A stretch of 64,000 nt of DNA from assembly GCF_013410745.1 (NCBI RefSeq), contig NZ_JACCFY010000001.1, positions 62,001 to 126,000 of the forward strand. The letters run 5' to 3'. The position numbers and the translations under genes were made by a program. Positions 1 through 9,206 of this stretch are shown one piece after another. Positions within the stretch are counted from its first letter, which is position 1; every line of letters starts with the position of its first letter. This DNA is from Nesterenkonia xinjiangensis (GTDB lineage Bacteria; Actinomycetota; Actinomycetes; Actinomycetales; Micrococcaceae). Under the pieces are notes generated by a model that saw only the letters and a list, made by a program, of their open reading frames with translations, did not search any database and was not told the origin of the DNA.

Positions 1-59
1 AAGGTCGAGGTCCGGTGGTCTGGTTCCGCCCACGCCGGGTCTGCCGCGGGCTCAGGGAA

Positions 60-83
60 CGGCCCCCGCACAGGCAGGGGCCG
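60..83 (-). terminator. Hairpin downstream of the DUF3039 gene
   Basis: A 7-bp GC-only inverted repeat (arms 60-66 and 77-83, 10-nt loop) lies about 55 nt past the stop of the minus-strand DUF3039 gene. There is no T tract, which is common for actinobacterial terminators. The stem is short, so this is a modest call. Confidence 0.35.
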
Positions 84-137
84 GGCTGAGGCCAGAGATG
101 CTCACGCGGCGGAGGGGCCCGCCGTCGTCAGGATGGG

Positions 138-548
138 TCAGCGGTTGCGTCCGAAGCCGAAGAAGCCGCCGCCGCGGCCGGCTGAGCCGCCGTCACCGTC
201 GCCACCCTGGATGCCCTCGTAGATCTCCTGGCACTCGGGGCAGACCGGAAACTTCTTCGGATCACGGGAGGGGATCCAGACCTTGCCGCACAGGGCGACG
301 ACCGCGCCCCCCTCGAGAGCCGACTCCATGATCCTGTCCTTCTTCACATAGTGCGAGAAGCGCTCATGGTCGCCCGGCTCGGACAGCTGCTCCTGGTGCT
401 CACGCTCGATCGTGGTCGCCCCGCCCGGGGACGGTGCGGAGGCCGGATCTGCCGTGTGCATGCCGGAGGATGCCACGGTGGGCACGGACGGGAGGTCCTG
501 CGCGCCGGGCAGGCGGACGCTGTGCTGGTGAACCATCATGGACGTCAT
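138..548 (-). CDS. DUF3039 domain-containing protein
   Basis: A 136-aa protein matching the actinobacterial DUF3039 family by eye. The first 55 or so residues are low-complexity; the conserved core begins at GDHERFSHYVKK and runs through ALCGKVW and DPKKFPVCPECQEIYEG. Cys in LCGK plus the CPEC pair could form a metal site, which is inference. The tail is Gly-rich (GGDGDGGSAGRGGG). The function of the family is not known to me. The ATG at 548 is preceded by a GGAG-type site about 8 nt upstream; ATGs a few codons further in are possible. It reads away from the ABC pair with about 100 nt in between that hold nothing recognisable. Confidence 0.75.
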   Translation of the reverse strand: MTSMMVHQHSVRLPGAQDLPSVPTVASSGMHTADPASAPSPGGATTIEREHQEQLSEPGDHERFSHYVKKDRIMESALEGGAVVALCGKVWIPSRDPKKFPVCPECQEIYEGIQGGDGDGGSAGRGGGFFGFGRNR

Positions 549-651
549 TCTACCGCTCCATCCCTGACACAGTCATCGCGACGCCACACGGCCGGGATGC
601 TGATCCATCCCCAGCGACCCTCTCTCCTCCCCGCGCCCGGCACCACGGGGC

Positions 652-2241
652 TCAGGCGTGGGCCCGGACCTGCTGGAACAGCTCGGGCTGGCTGCGGTCG
701 TAGATGCGGGCGCCCAGGACCAGCCCCGCGATGAGCAGCGCCGCACCCTTGAGCACGGCCAGGATCCCCGTCAGCACCCCGATCCAGGCGATGTCGACGA
801 CCAGCCAGACGATCCAGCCGGCGAGCTCCGGGATCATCAGCACGACGATGGCCAGCATGGAGAGCAGCTGGACGGCCATCACCCGCCCCATCGCACCCTG
901 CGGCTGCTTGAAAGGGCTCTCCCCGGGCCTGGGCACCGGATACGTGAACCGGGCGGAGACGACCAGCGAGACGCCGACCGCGGTGAACAGGGCGCCCAGG
1001 CTCAGCCCTGTGGTGAGCAGCACCTGCATGGCGGCCCCGGCGATGAGGGCGGGGATCACCGCGGCCACCAGGGTCGCCGGCAGCGCGAACAACAGCAGCG
1101 CGAAGGCTCTGCCGAATCGATCATCGATGCCGCGGACCCCTGACGTCACGTGCAGACTGAAGGCCGTGTGGTCATAGGCCACATCCGCAGAGATGGCGAA
1201 GCCCAAAGTGAAGGCCAAGAAGGGACCGAGGGCATAGAGGAAGCCGGTCTGTCCGGTCTGCAGGTGCATCACAGTCACGAGGATCACCAGGCCGGGCACG
1301 ACCACGAGCGAGCCGCCGTACCGGGGGTCCTTCAGCCAATAGGTCAGGGCACGGGCCGCCACCGCGGCCCACGGGCGATCCGGCAGGAGGGCGAACAGCC
1401 CCAGGCGACCCTGCTGGGCGGCTCCGCGGCGGACTGTGGCCGAGCCGGGGCGCTCCGTGATCTTGACCAGACCGGCGCGGATGACCAGCACGGCCGCACC
1501 GGCGGTCCCGGCGAGGATGAGCAGGTGGATCAGGAAGCCTCCCCAGTCGCCGGCCGCGACGTCCCCGGGCAGCGCGGTCCCCGCGCCCAGCGGGGTGTAG
1601 GAGATGACTCGGGTGACCGTCGGCAGCGCCTCGGCGAGGCTGCCGAAGGCATCCTGCAGGAGCGTGGACGCCGGCCAGATGAGGATCGCCAGGCCCAGCC
1701 CGGTGACCGCCATCAGATCACGGAAGCGGCGTCCGTCCAGCCAGGCGCTGGCCGTCGTGGTGACCGCTTGGCTGACCAGCGAGAAGGTCACCAGCAGTAT
1801 CGGAGCGCTGGCCGCGGCAGTGATCATGGCCGCCGGCTCGGCGCGCCAGTAGAGCACGTGGCCGAGCAGCCACACCACCGTGAGCAGGGCTCCGAGGGAC
1901 AGCAGGCCACACAGCACCAGGCCCGTGACCAGGGACCGTCGAGGCACCGCTGTGGTCACGAAATGTCGGGGGTCCATCAGACTGTCACGACCGGTGAGGA
2001 ACAGCGGGATCAGCAGCCAGAGCAGCAGCACGGCAGCACCGAGCAGCACGGAGACGGTGTGCCGAGTCTCCAGCGCCAGGCCGGCGACAGGAGACCCGCT
2101 CACCACCAGAGCGGTGACCAGCAGACTCGTCATGCCCAGCCCGTAGAGCAGCATGAACAGCGTGCCGACGACCTGCCAGGCGGAGCGTCTGAAGCTGTTG
2201 GCGGCCAGCGCGAGCTTCAGGCGGATCAGAGTCGCAACCAT
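652..2241 (-). CDS. ABC transporter permease, multi-span membrane protein
   Basis: A 529-aa integral membrane protein with roughly a dozen hydrophobic segments, alternating with short Arg-rich loops such as VPRRS and RAGLVKITERPGS. It overlaps the 3' end of the preceding ATPase gene by 16 nt, so the two are translationally coupled and form one exporter: this chain is the transmembrane half. The ATG at 2241 has a GAGGAG site 5 nt upstream, inside the ATPase coding sequence. Length and layout resemble actinobacterial ABC-2-like exporters with a single large permease. The substrate cannot be told from sequence; no resistance, peptide or polysaccharide genes adjoin it. Confidence 0.8.
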   Translation of the reverse strand: MVATLIRLKLALAANSFRRSAWQVVGTLFMLLYGLGMTSLLVTALVVSGSPVAGLALETRHTVSVLLGAAVLLLWLLIPLFLTGRDSLMDPRHFVTTAVPRRSLVTGLVLCGLLSLGALLTVVWLLGHVLYWRAEPAAMITAAASAPILLVTFSLVSQAVTTTASAWLDGRRFRDLMAVTGLGLAILIWPASTLLQDAFGSLAEALPTVTRVISYTPLGAGTALPGDVAAGDWGGFLIHLLILAGTAGAAVLVIRAGLVKITERPGSATVRRGAAQQGRLGLFALLPDRPWAAVAARALTYWLKDPRYGGSLVVVPGLVILVTVMHLQTGQTGFLYALGPFLAFTLGFAISADVAYDHTAFSLHVTSGVRGIDDRFGRAFALLLFALPATLVAAVIPALIAGAAMQVLLTTGLSLGALFTAVGVSLVVSARFTYPVPRPGESPFKQPQGAMGRVMAVQLLSMLAIVVLMIPELAGWIVWLVVDIAWIGVLTGILAVLKGAALLIAGLVLGARIYDRSQPELFQQVRAHA

Positions 2242-3044
2242 GACAACTCCTCGTGCCCGCCCTCGAGCCCGATCAGCTCCACGAAGCGACTCTCCAGGTC
2301 ACCGCCGTCTCGGACCTCCTCCACGGTCCCCGAGACCAGCAGACGCCCTTCGGCGATGATGCCCACGTGGGAGCACATCCGTTGCACGAGGTCCATCACG
2401 TGGCTGGAGAGGATCACCGTGCCACCGGAGGCCACGTAGCTGTCCAGCAGGCCTCGGATGGTGCGGGCAGAGACCGGGTCCACCGCCTCGAAGGGCTCGT
2501 CCAGGACGAGCAGCTCCGGAGCATGGATCATCGCGGAGGCCAGCGCGATCTTCTTGGTCATGCCGGCCGAATAGTCGGCGACGAGCTGACCCGCCGCCTC
2601 AATGAGGCCGAGCACGCGCAGCAGGTCCGCCGTCCGCTCGGCGACGGTCTCCCGGTCCATCCCACGCAACAGGCCCGCATAGGTGACGAGCTGCTCCCCG
2701 CTCAGCCGGTTGAAGAGCATCACCCCGTCGGCGAGCACACCCATGCTGCGCTTGGCCTGGAGCGGCCGGGCCCACACGTCGACGCCGCCGACCTCCGCTC
2801 TGCCGTGGTCCGGGCGCAGCAGGCCGGTGGCCATGGAGAGCGTGGTGGTCTTCCCGGCGCCGTTGGGGCCGACGAAGCCGTAGAACGACCCTCGAGGGAC
2901 CTCCAGGTCGAGACCGTCCACGGCGAGCTTCTCACCGAACCGCTTCCCCAGGCCGCTCAGCCGCAGGGCGGGCGGGCGGTCGGTGGGTTCGCTGTCGTGC
3001 GGCAGTACCGGTGCGGGCGACGTCGTGCGGCCGAGCTCTGTCAT
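2226..3044 (-). CDS. ABC transporter ATP-binding protein
   Basis: A 272-aa nucleotide-binding subunit. Walker A is GPNGAGKTT (residues 59-67), a CcmA/drug-exporter style signature YSAGM is at 158-162 and Walker B LLVLDEPFE at 178-186, followed by an SSHVMD switch histidine. The overall pattern is that of ATPases powering ABC-2 type exporters; it works with the downstream permease, which overlaps it by 16 nt. The ATG at 3044 lies only 7 nt after a TAGCCT box on the same strand, so the mRNA is probably leaderless; no Shine-Dalgarno sequence is seen. The transported compound is unknown. Confidence 0.9.
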   Translation of the reverse strand: MTELGRTTSPAPVLPHDSEPTDRPPALRLSGLGKRFGEKLAVDGLDLEVPRGSFYGFVGPNGAGKTTTLSMATGLLRPDHGRAEVGGVDVWARPLQAKRSMGVLADGVMLFNRLSGEQLVTYAGLLRGMDRETVAERTADLLRVLGLIEAAGQLVADYSAGMTKKIALASAMIHAPELLVLDEPFEAVDPVSARTIRGLLDSYVASGGTVILSSHVMDLVQRMCSHVGIIAEGRLLVSGTVEEVRDGGDLESRFVELIGLEGGHEELSWLRL

Positions 3045-3051
3045 GGTCGTC

Positions 3052-3057
3052 AGGCTA
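3052..3057 (-). promoter_or_regulatory. Candidate -10 box of a leaderless ABC exporter transcript
   Basis: TAGCCT read on the minus strand fits the TANNNT pattern, and its end is 7 nt from the ATG at 3044, which places transcription start on or next to the start codon. The -35 region is not recognisable. Supported mainly by the absence of a ribosome binding site. Confidence 0.35.
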
Positions 3058-3105
3058 GTCTGTCGGCTGGAGGGCCGGCATCACCCGCGAGGATGATTCA
3101 TCGGC

Positions 3106-4065
3106 TCAGAACAGCGCGCGGGCCAGTTGCTGACGCGACGTGTTCACCCGAGGGTCGGTGTCCCCGACGATGGAGTAGAGCTCCACCAGGTGGGCCCTGG
3201 CCCGCTCCCGCTCTTCGCCGAAGTGGCCGCGGATGAAGGTGATCAACCGGGCGAAGGCGTCCTCCACGTGACCGCCGAGGACGTCCAGGTCGGCCACAGT
3301 GATCTGCGCGCCGACGTCGTCCGGGCTTTGCGCCGCCGCCGAGCGAGCCTGGTGGAGGTCCACGTCCTGGGTGCGCCGCATCAGCCGCACCTGGGCCAGA
3401 CCGATCGAAGCGTCGGTGTCGCCCGGGTTCTCCCGCAGCGCCTGCTCGTAGGCGTCGATCGCTCCGTCGAGGTCACCGATCTCCAAGCAGTCGTGGGCTT
3501 TCTGGTGCAGCGGAGGCAGCTCGGGCTCCTCATCGGCGGCACGCGCACGCCGGCTCTGCGGGGGAAGCTTCTGGGTCATGCCGTTCTGAGTGGCCAGCTG
3601 GACCATCTCGGTGACCACCTGGCCGAGCTGGTCGGCCGGCACCGACGAGTCGAACTCGCCGACGGGACGCCCACCGACGAAGGCAGTCGCCACAGGGATC
3701 TGATCCGCTCCCTGGGCCTGCGCAAGCTCCGGGCTGATCGAGGCGTCGACCTCGGCGAGCAGCACACGGCCCTGCTGGGCGTCCACGTGGTCTGCCAGCG
3801 TGGAGCGCATCGTCGTGGAGGCTTCGTCCTCCCCGTGGATCAGCACGATCACCGGCGCCTGGGCCGAGAGCTGCACGATCTGCTGCAGCTGCTCAGGACG
3901 GATCGGCACCACCCAGCTGTCGGCACCGGCGGCGTGCTCGCCGCCGGGCTGTCCCGGCTGGGGGTCCGGCCCACCGGCTCCTCCCAGCTGCGAGAGGTCC
4001 ACCGCACCACGGGCGTTCACCGAGGCGGTCGCGCCGGTCTCGGATTCGGGTCCTGACTGGGTCAC
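3106..4065 (-). CDS. YbbN-like thioredoxin-fold/TPR co-chaperone
   Basis: About 319 aa. After a Gly/Pro-rich start, residues from about 60 to 165 form a thioredoxin-like domain (VIVLIHGEDEAS, VLLAEVDAS, PVATAFVGGRPVGEFD) that lacks the CxxC redox pair, as in YbbN/CnoX. The C-terminal half carries TPR-like helices (CLEIGDLDGAIDAYEQAL and ASIGLAQVRLM). The family acts as a holdase or co-chaperone in the cytoplasm; that role is taken from the family. I prefer the GTG at 4065 because a GGAGGAG site lies about 10 nt upstream; an alternative GTG at 4074 would abut that site. It is transcribed with, or just ahead of, the ABC pair. Confidence 0.8.
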   Translation of the reverse strand: MTQSGPESETGATASVNARGAVDLSQLGGAGGPDPQPGQPGGEHAAGADSWVVPIRPEQLQQIVQLSAQAPVIVLIHGEDEASTTMRSTLADHVDAQQGRVLLAEVDASISPELAQAQGADQIPVATAFVGGRPVGEFDSSVPADQLGQVVTEMVQLATQNGMTQKLPPQSRRARAADEEPELPPLHQKAHDCLEIGDLDGAIDAYEQALRENPGDTDASIGLAQVRLMRRTQDVDLHQARSAAAQSPDDVGAQITVADLDVLGGHVEDAFARLITFIRGHFGEERERARAHLVELYSIVGDTDPRVNTSRQQLARALF

Positions 4066-4143
4066 AGAGCTCACTCCTCCATCACTGCTGCTGGTCCGTA
4101 CCGACTGCTCCCTCCCCGTCGGCCAGAGGCCGGGCGGGCACGG

Positions 4144-6300
4144 TCAGTCGAGGATGTTCACGTCACTCACGATATCGTGCACGCCGAGCAGGACCACCTG
4201 GTCCTCGTCCTCGGCGGGGATGTGGAGGATCATCGACTCCCGGTTGATGACGTCGGCGTCCGCAGTGGTCGTCTGTGTGCCGGCCAGCTCAGCGAGCGTC
4301 TCGTCCTCGAAGATGATCTGGTCCCCCGGCTCGAGCGGCCGCAGCTGCATCGTGGAGTCGAAGGACCCCACGGCGAGCACGGAACCGTCGGGAAGCCGCA
4401 GCGCGGTGGTGCTCCCCTCCACCAGGGGGCGGGTGTAGGAGATCTCCACGTCGGCAGCCGCCTCGCGGACCTCCTCCTGATAGGACTGCAGGTCCTCGAT
4501 GTAGGGGTTGTCCTCCACGTGCGCGCCGAAATAGTACTCACGGTTGTTCAGGAACACCGCCGTGCGGATCATGGCGTAGTCCGGGGCGAAGCGGGCGACC
4601 TCGGCCTCCGGGTCCACCGGGACGATTCCCCCCTCCTCTGCGGCGATGGCCGGGAACTCGGTGCCGGGCATCATCATCACGGCCTGAGTGAGCCGGTAGT
4701 TCTCCCGCGGCGAGTCCTGTTCGATCACCAGCACCTGGGGAATCTCGGACTCTTCGTGTCGGGTGATGACCACGGCCTGGCGCGGGAACTCGGTGGATGA
4801 GGTGACGGCGGCGGCGAGCGGTGCGGAGCCGATGGGCTCCGGGCCGGCGGCGTCGCTGATCTCCTGGTTGCGGTAGGTGAGCTCACGGACCTCGAGGGCG
4901 TTCCCGTCGACGCGCTCTTCGAGGACCTCAGCATCCTGGTCCTCGTCACCGGCCTCGACGACCTCGACGATGTCCTCCAGGATGTGCTGGAGCTGGCTTT
5001 CCAGAAGCACCGAGTACTCACCGGCCTCGGGAACATCAGCGCCGGCGTCCTCAGCGTCCGCGTCGTCGAGCTCCTCCTCAGCCTGCTCATCGGACTGCTC
5101 ATCGGCCTCCTCGGGCGAGGCGCGCAGGCTCCCGGTGACGTCGGCGCCGGGCACTGCGGTGACGGCCACGGCCGCGAGCACCGCGACCGAGGAACTGCGC
5201 CACCAGAATGAGCGGCGTCCGGGCTCCTGGCTGTCAGCGGCAGGGCCCTCAGCCGCAAGATCCTCAGCTGCAAGGTCCTCATCAGGGGTTCCCGCGGGAG
5301 CGGGGGCGGTTTCGTCGTCCTCCTCACGCACCGGCACCCCCTCCGAGCCTGCGGTGGTCTCACCGTCGGCTGGGCTCTCCTCCACACCGGGGGTCGCAGG
5401 GATCACAGTGGTCTCCTCCGAGGTCAGATCCATGACCTCCTCGCCATCGACGTCCTTGTCGTCGGCATCCTCCTCGTCGATCTCGGCACGATCAGCGGCC
5501 TCAGCGTCGGCCGGAGTCCCGGAGGAGGCCTCGGACTCCTCACCCGCGGCGGGGGTGATCGTCGTCGCCGGGGTCGCGTCCGTGGGTTCGGAGGCCCCTG
5601 CGTCCTCGACGTCGGCCCCCTCTGCCTCCTGCGCGTCCTCTGGCACCACCTCGCCGTCATAGGCCGCGGCGAGCACATCGCGCTCCCTCCGGCGGGCGGC
5701 CATGGCGCGGTAGAACAGCAGCAGGGCCAGCAGGATCAGCAGCGCACCGGCCACGCTCAGCGCGATGCCCAGGGTGCGGTCCACCGGCTGCTCGACCTCG
5801 ACAGCGACTGCGGCCGGGGCGGCTTCCTCTCCGTCGCGGAAGAGCATCAGCCCCCAGTCCCCGGAGTCATCGGGGGCGACCCAGCGATACTCCAGAGATC
5901 CTTCGGCGATCTCCGTGGCGACCCACAGGTCAGAACCTGAAGGGTCCGGCACCTGGGCCTCGCCGTCGACATGCTCCGCGACCACGCTCGGCGGCTCCTC
6001 GGCGGAGCCTTCCTCCACACCGGTGATGCGCACATGGGCCGCATCGTCCACCCAGGCGTCGATGTCGTCAAGACGCGCCAGAGCGATCGTGAACTCGCCC
6101 TCAGCTTCGATGGTGAACTCCTCACGCCCCTGCTCGGGATCCACTACGCCGTCGGTGATCACCGTCAGCGGGGCCTCCTCGACCTCGGACGTCTGCGCGG
6201 TGGAGACCTCCTGCGGAGCCCAGACGGACAGCAGGCCGATGCCGGCCGCCAGGGCGGCCAGTCCGAGCAGGAAGGCGAGGATCGATGACAGGAAACGCAC
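4144..6300 (-). CDS. Large acidic membrane protein of unknown function
   Basis: A 718-aa protein I do not recognise. It starts with a signal-anchor (RFLSSILAFLLGLAALAAG), followed by an extracytoplasmic domain of about 150 residues and a second membrane span near residues 175-200 (LGIALSVAGALLILLALLLFY). Then comes a linker of roughly 170 residues very rich in Glu, Asp, Ala and Thr, a third hydrophobic segment (SSVAVLAAVAVTAV) and a C-terminal domain of about 290 residues beginning EYSVLLESQLQHIL. The GTG at 6300 has AAGGA 9-10 nt upstream. The strong acidity suits a salt-tolerant host. It diverges from the AI-2E-family gene, with a perfect hairpin in the leader (see 6340-6366). Confidence 0.65.
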   Translation of the reverse strand: MRFLSSILAFLLGLAALAAGIGLLSVWAPQEVSTAQTSEVEEAPLTVITDGVVDPEQGREEFTIEAEGEFTIALARLDDIDAWVDDAAHVRITGVEEGSAEEPPSVVAEHVDGEAQVPDPSGSDLWVATEIAEGSLEYRWVAPDDSGDWGLMLFRDGEEAAPAAVAVEVEQPVDRTLGIALSVAGALLILLALLLFYRAMAARRRERDVLAAAYDGEVVPEDAQEAEGADVEDAGASEPTDATPATTITPAAGEESEASSGTPADAEAADRAEIDEEDADDKDVDGEEVMDLTSEETTVIPATPGVEESPADGETTAGSEGVPVREEDDETAPAPAGTPDEDLAAEDLAAEGPAADSQEPGRRSFWWRSSSVAVLAAVAVTAVPGADVTGSLRASPEEADEQSDEQAEEELDDADAEDAGADVPEAGEYSVLLESQLQHILEDIVEVVEAGDEDQDAEVLEERVDGNALEVRELTYRNQEISDAAGPEPIGSAPLAAAVTSSTEFPRQAVVITRHEESEIPQVLVIEQDSPRENYRLTQAVMMMPGTEFPAIAAEEGGIVPVDPEAEVARFAPDYAMIRTAVFLNNREYYFGAHVEDNPYIEDLQSYQEEVREAAADVEISYTRPLVEGSTTALRLPDGSVLAVGSFDSTMQLRPLEPGDQIIFEDETLAELAGTQTTTADADVINRESMILHIPAEDEDQVVLLGVHDIVSDVNILD

Positions 6301-6339
6301 GGATGGGTGTCCTTAGATGTGGAGGGCACATGAACGGAC

Positions 6340-6366
6340 GGACCGCCGCCACATCGGCGGCGGTCC
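6340..6366 (-). promoter_or_regulatory. Perfect 11-bp hairpin in the leader of the acidic membrane protein
   Basis: Arms 6340-6350 and 6356-6366 are perfectly complementary with a 5-nt loop. On the minus strand a TAGTCT box lies about 10 nt further upstream, so the hairpin would sit at the very 5' end of the transcript. It could be an attenuator, an mRNA-stabilising stem or an operator dyad; the sequence does not decide. Confidence 0.35.
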
Positions 6367-6489
6367 AACACTTTAGACTAACTCACGATAACGATCCGGT
6401 CACGCTCGGGAGCACCTTGGCCGGCTCGTCGGCGCGACGTTCCGGACCGCCTCCCGCGCCCCGACAGGGCGCACAGCTAGGCTGACCTC

Positions 6490-7998
6490 GTGAGTCTCCT
6501 GCAGCGAGCTCTCCGGCGACTGACCCCACGGGGGCGTCGCGCGGGGACAGAGGACGCCAGCCCGGACGCCCCCGCGCGCCCTGACGCCGACCTGGGCAAG
6601 ACCTCTCCGCGGCGCATCTCGCGCCTGCGCCGCTCGCTGCGCCCGATCCTCGAAGACCCTGACGAACCCGTGCGGCGCTACGACGCCTATGGACTGCCGC
6701 CCGAAGTGGACCCGAGCCCCGCTGAGCGGGCCACCCCCGGGGCGGTCGGCCCAGCCGGGTCCGCCGTGCGCCCAGCAGACGGCTCCCAGGGGACCTCGTC
6801 GGGCTCCTCGCCCCAGCCGATGCAGGACGAGCCCTCCGGACACCCGGACACCGCCGTGACAGGCGTCGACGTCGCACCCACCGACTCCTCCCCGCCGGGT
6901 CCCACGCAGCGCGATCCCACGCAGCCCGATCCGCGGGCTCCGCGCGCCCTGCAGCAGTTCACGCAGACCACGCGTCCGGTCTACACAGGCTTCATGTTCA
7001 CCGTCGGCGTCGGCCTGGCACTGCTGATCTTCTACATCGGACAGACGAACACCCAGCTGCTCGTCTGGATCGGGGCGGCGCTGTTCATCGCTTTGGGCCT
7101 GGACCCGGTGGTCCGCGCCCTGGAGCGCCTCGGACTCCCTCGCCCCGCCGGGGTCACCGCGACCATGCTGACCTTCGTCACCACAGTCGCCTCCTTCATC
7201 GCGTGGCTGGCTCCCGCGGTGACCCAGCAGATGTCGAACTTCGCAACCTCGATCCCGCAGATCGTCTACGACATGTCACGCACCCCCTGGTTCCGGCGTC
7301 TGGACGACGACTTCCAGCTCCAGGACATCATCGACACCGAGGTCAGCCGCTTCGTCGCGGACTCGTCGAACATCACCAATGCCCTGGGCGGACTCTTCGG
7401 CGTGGGCGCAGCTGTGCTGACCACAGGCTTCGGGATGCTCGTGGTGGCGGTCCTGGCCCTGTATTTCTTGGCCTCGCTGCCCACCATGAAGGCCTGGGGC
7501 TATCGGCTCGTGCCTCGAACCCGCCGCCCGCGCATCCAGCACCTCGGTGAGAGGATCCTCAACGGCGTGGGCTACTACGTCATCGGCCAGGCCTGCGTGG
7601 CGTTCCTCAACGGTGTGGTGGCCTACATCGCGATCACCATCGCCGGTGTGCCATTCGGGGCCCTCTTCGCCGTCGTCGTCGGGGTACTGGCCTTCATCCC
7701 GCTGGTCGGACCGGTGACCGGCGGCTCACTCGTGACGCTCGTGGCCCTGACCGTGGACTGGCAGACGGCGCTGACCTTCGCGGCGATCTACTTCATCTAC
7801 CTTCAGATCGAGGCCTACCTGGTCTCTCCGCGCATCATGTCCCGGGCGGTGAAGATCCCAGCCGCGGTCGCCGTGATCTCAGTGATCGCCGGAGGCACGC
7901 TGCTCGGCGTCCTGGGCGCCCTGATGGCCATTCCGACGGCGGCCGCCCTCATGCTGCTCATCCGTGAAGTGCTCATCACGCACCAGGACAGTCGCTGA
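6490..7998 (+). CDS. AI-2E family transporter (UPF0118 permease)
   Basis: A 502-aa protein. Residues 1-160 are hydrophilic, rich in Pro, Arg and Asp and probably disordered; the membrane domain then begins (TGFMFTVGVGLALLIFYIG) and carries about eight spans with the family pattern, including VAYIAITIAGVPFGALFAVV, FIPLVGPVTGGS and YLQIEAYLVSPRIMSRAVKIP. Members have been linked to AI-2 export, Na+/H+ antiport and other roles, so the substrate is open. The GTG at 6490 has no Shine-Dalgarno sequence and lies 6 nt after a TAGGCT box, suggesting a leaderless mRNA. The long N-terminal extension is unusual compared with the roughly 350-aa core. Confidence 0.85.
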   Translation: MSLLQRALRRLTPRGRRAGTEDASPDAPARPDADLGKTSPRRISRLRRSLRPILEDPDEPVRRYDAYGLPPEVDPSPAERATPGAVGPAGSAVRPADGSQGTSSGSSPQPMQDEPSGHPDTAVTGVDVAPTDSSPPGPTQRDPTQPDPRAPRALQQFTQTTRPVYTGFMFTVGVGLALLIFYIGQTNTQLLVWIGAALFIALGLDPVVRALERLGLPRPAGVTATMLTFVTTVASFIAWLAPAVTQQMSNFATSIPQIVYDMSRTPWFRRLDDDFQLQDIIDTEVSRFVADSSNITNALGGLFGVGAAVLTTGFGMLVVAVLALYFLASLPTMKAWGYRLVPRTRRPRIQHLGERILNGVGYYVIGQACVAFLNGVVAYIAITIAGVPFGALFAVVVGVLAFIPLVGPVTGGSLVTLVALTVDWQTALTFAAIYFIYLQIEAYLVSPRIMSRAVKIPAAVAVISVIAGGTLLGVLGALMAIPTAAALMLLIREVLITHQDSR

Positions 7999-8026
7999 AC
8001 CCGCGCACCGCGTCCCACCGTCGACC

Positions 8027-8347
8027 TCAGCCGATCCGCCAGCAGTGGCTGTGCCAGTGGCGACGCTCCGCGGCGGCACGCTCGTCGCCGAAGATCGAGT
8101 CCGCCCGCCACGCCACCACGTGCGCGGTGCCGGCCGGGATGGCCAGGTGACATCCCGGGCAGATGTACTCCTTGGCCGCACCGGCTGCGGCGATCCGACG
8201 CACATGGTACTCCCCGTCACGGCGGGAGACCGTTCCCGCGGAGAATCCTCCGGCGGAGAGCAAGCCCGGATTCAGGGGACGGGCCTCGCGCTGCCATTTG
8301 GAGGGTCCGCGCCCGCCGCGCCGTGATCCTCGAGAGCCCTTCGCCAT
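8027..8347 (-). CDS. Small conserved actinobacterial protein with Cys/His metal-site pattern
   Basis: About 106 aa from the ATG at 8347 ([12 protein letters not shown]). The N-terminus is Arg/Gly-rich and basic; the remainder carries CPGC near residue 64, AHVVAW, and HWHSHCW close to the C-terminus, a Cys2/His/Cys arrangement that looks like an HNH-like or zinc-ribbon site. Databases often label this family ATP/GTP-binding, which nothing visible here supports. An ATG at 8356 and a longer open frame to 8431 exist, but the longer form would overlap the divergent nucS start. It is head-to-head with nucS, as seen in relatives, which hints at a nucleic-acid-related role (inference). Confidence 0.7.
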   Translation of the reverse strand: MAKGSRGSRRGGRGPSKWQREARPLNPGLLSAGGFSAGTVSRRDGEYHVRRIAAAGAAKEYICPGCHLAIPAGTAHVVAWRADSIFGDERAAAERRHWHSHCWRIG

Positions 8348-8417
8348 GGACCCCATTGTGGCAGAGCCGCCCCGGCATCTCACCGCACGGCGTGCACCGC
8401 ACGCAGCGGCGGAGCGG

Positions 8418-8423
8418 GTAGGA
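8418..8423 (+). promoter_or_regulatory. Candidate -10 box for nucS
   Basis: TAGGAT fits the actinobacterial -10 pattern and ends 9 nt before the GTG start of nucS, giving a leaderless or nearly leaderless message. The AGGA inside it could alternatively serve as a ribosome binding site. Confidence 0.35.
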
Positions 8424-8432
8424 TCGATCACC

Positions 8433-9125
8433 GTGCGATTGGTGATTGCGACATGCTCCGTGACCTATGCCGGACGACTCAACGCCCACCTGGCCCAGGC
8501 GACCCGCCTGCTCATGGTCAAGGCCGACGGCGCGGTGCTCGTCCATTCCGACGGCGGCTCCTACAAGCCGCTGAACTGGATGTCCCCTCCGGCCACCCTG
8601 CGCGTCACTGAACCGGACGCCGAGGAGGCCGAGGCCGGCATCGTCGAGATCTGGACCGTCAAGGCCGATAAGAGCGACGACACCCTGCGCATCTCGCTCT
8701 CCGAGATCCACCATGACTCCAGCCACGAGCTCGGAGCGGACCCCGGGCTGGTCAAGGACGGGGTGGAGTCTGATCTGCAGCGGCTGCTCTCTGAGCAGAT
8801 CGATCGTCTCGGCGATGGCCACAGCCTCATCCGCCGCGAGTACCCAACCCCGATCGGCCCGGTGGACATCCTGGCGAAGGGCCCCGGCGGCACCATCGCC
8901 GTGGAGCTGAAGCGGCGTGGGGACATCGACGGCGTCGAGCAGCTCACGCGCTACCTGGACCTGCTCAACAGAGACCCGCTGCTGGCCCCGGTGGAAGGCG
9001 TCTTCGCGGCGCAGCAGATCAGGCCGCAGGCGCGCACGCTGGCCGAGGACCGGGGCATCCGCTGCGTGGTCCTCGACTATGACGAGATGCGCGGCGTGGA
9101 CGACGCCGAATCCCGCCTGTTCTGA
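8433..9125 (+). CDS. nucS: Endonuclease NucS (EndoMS), mismatch-specific
   Basis: 230 aa from the GTG at 8433 ([16 protein letters not shown]), close to the usual 220-230 aa. The N-terminal DNA-binding half shows [15 protein letters not shown]; the C-terminal RecB-like nuclease half shows [22 protein letters not shown], giving the D-x(n)-E-x-K catalytic set, and [16 protein letters not shown]. NucS cuts both strands at mismatches and replaces MutS/MutL in most actinobacteria, working with the sliding clamp. An in-frame extension to 8163 lacks homology and overlaps the divergent gene, so I reject it. Its location next to the ATP synthase operon is typical for Micrococcales and mycobacteria. 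Confidence 0.93.
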   Translation: MRLVIATCSVTYAGRLNAHLAQATRLLMVKADGAVLVHSDGGSYKPLNWMSPPATLRVTEPDAEEAEAGIVEIWTVKADKSDDTLRISLSEIHHDSSHELGADPGLVKDGVESDLQRLLSEQIDRLGDGHSLIRREYPTPIGPVDILAKGPGGTIAVELKRRGDIDGVEQLTRYLDLLNRDPLLAPVEGVFAAQQIRPQARTLAEDRGIRCVVLDYDEMRGVDDAESRLF

Positions 9126-9206
9126 CCCCGCCCCGGCCTGACCTCCCCGCTTTCCATTCGGCACCAGCAGCGCTACGGCGCCAGAGGCCGAGCCCTGCGG
9201 TGCGCG

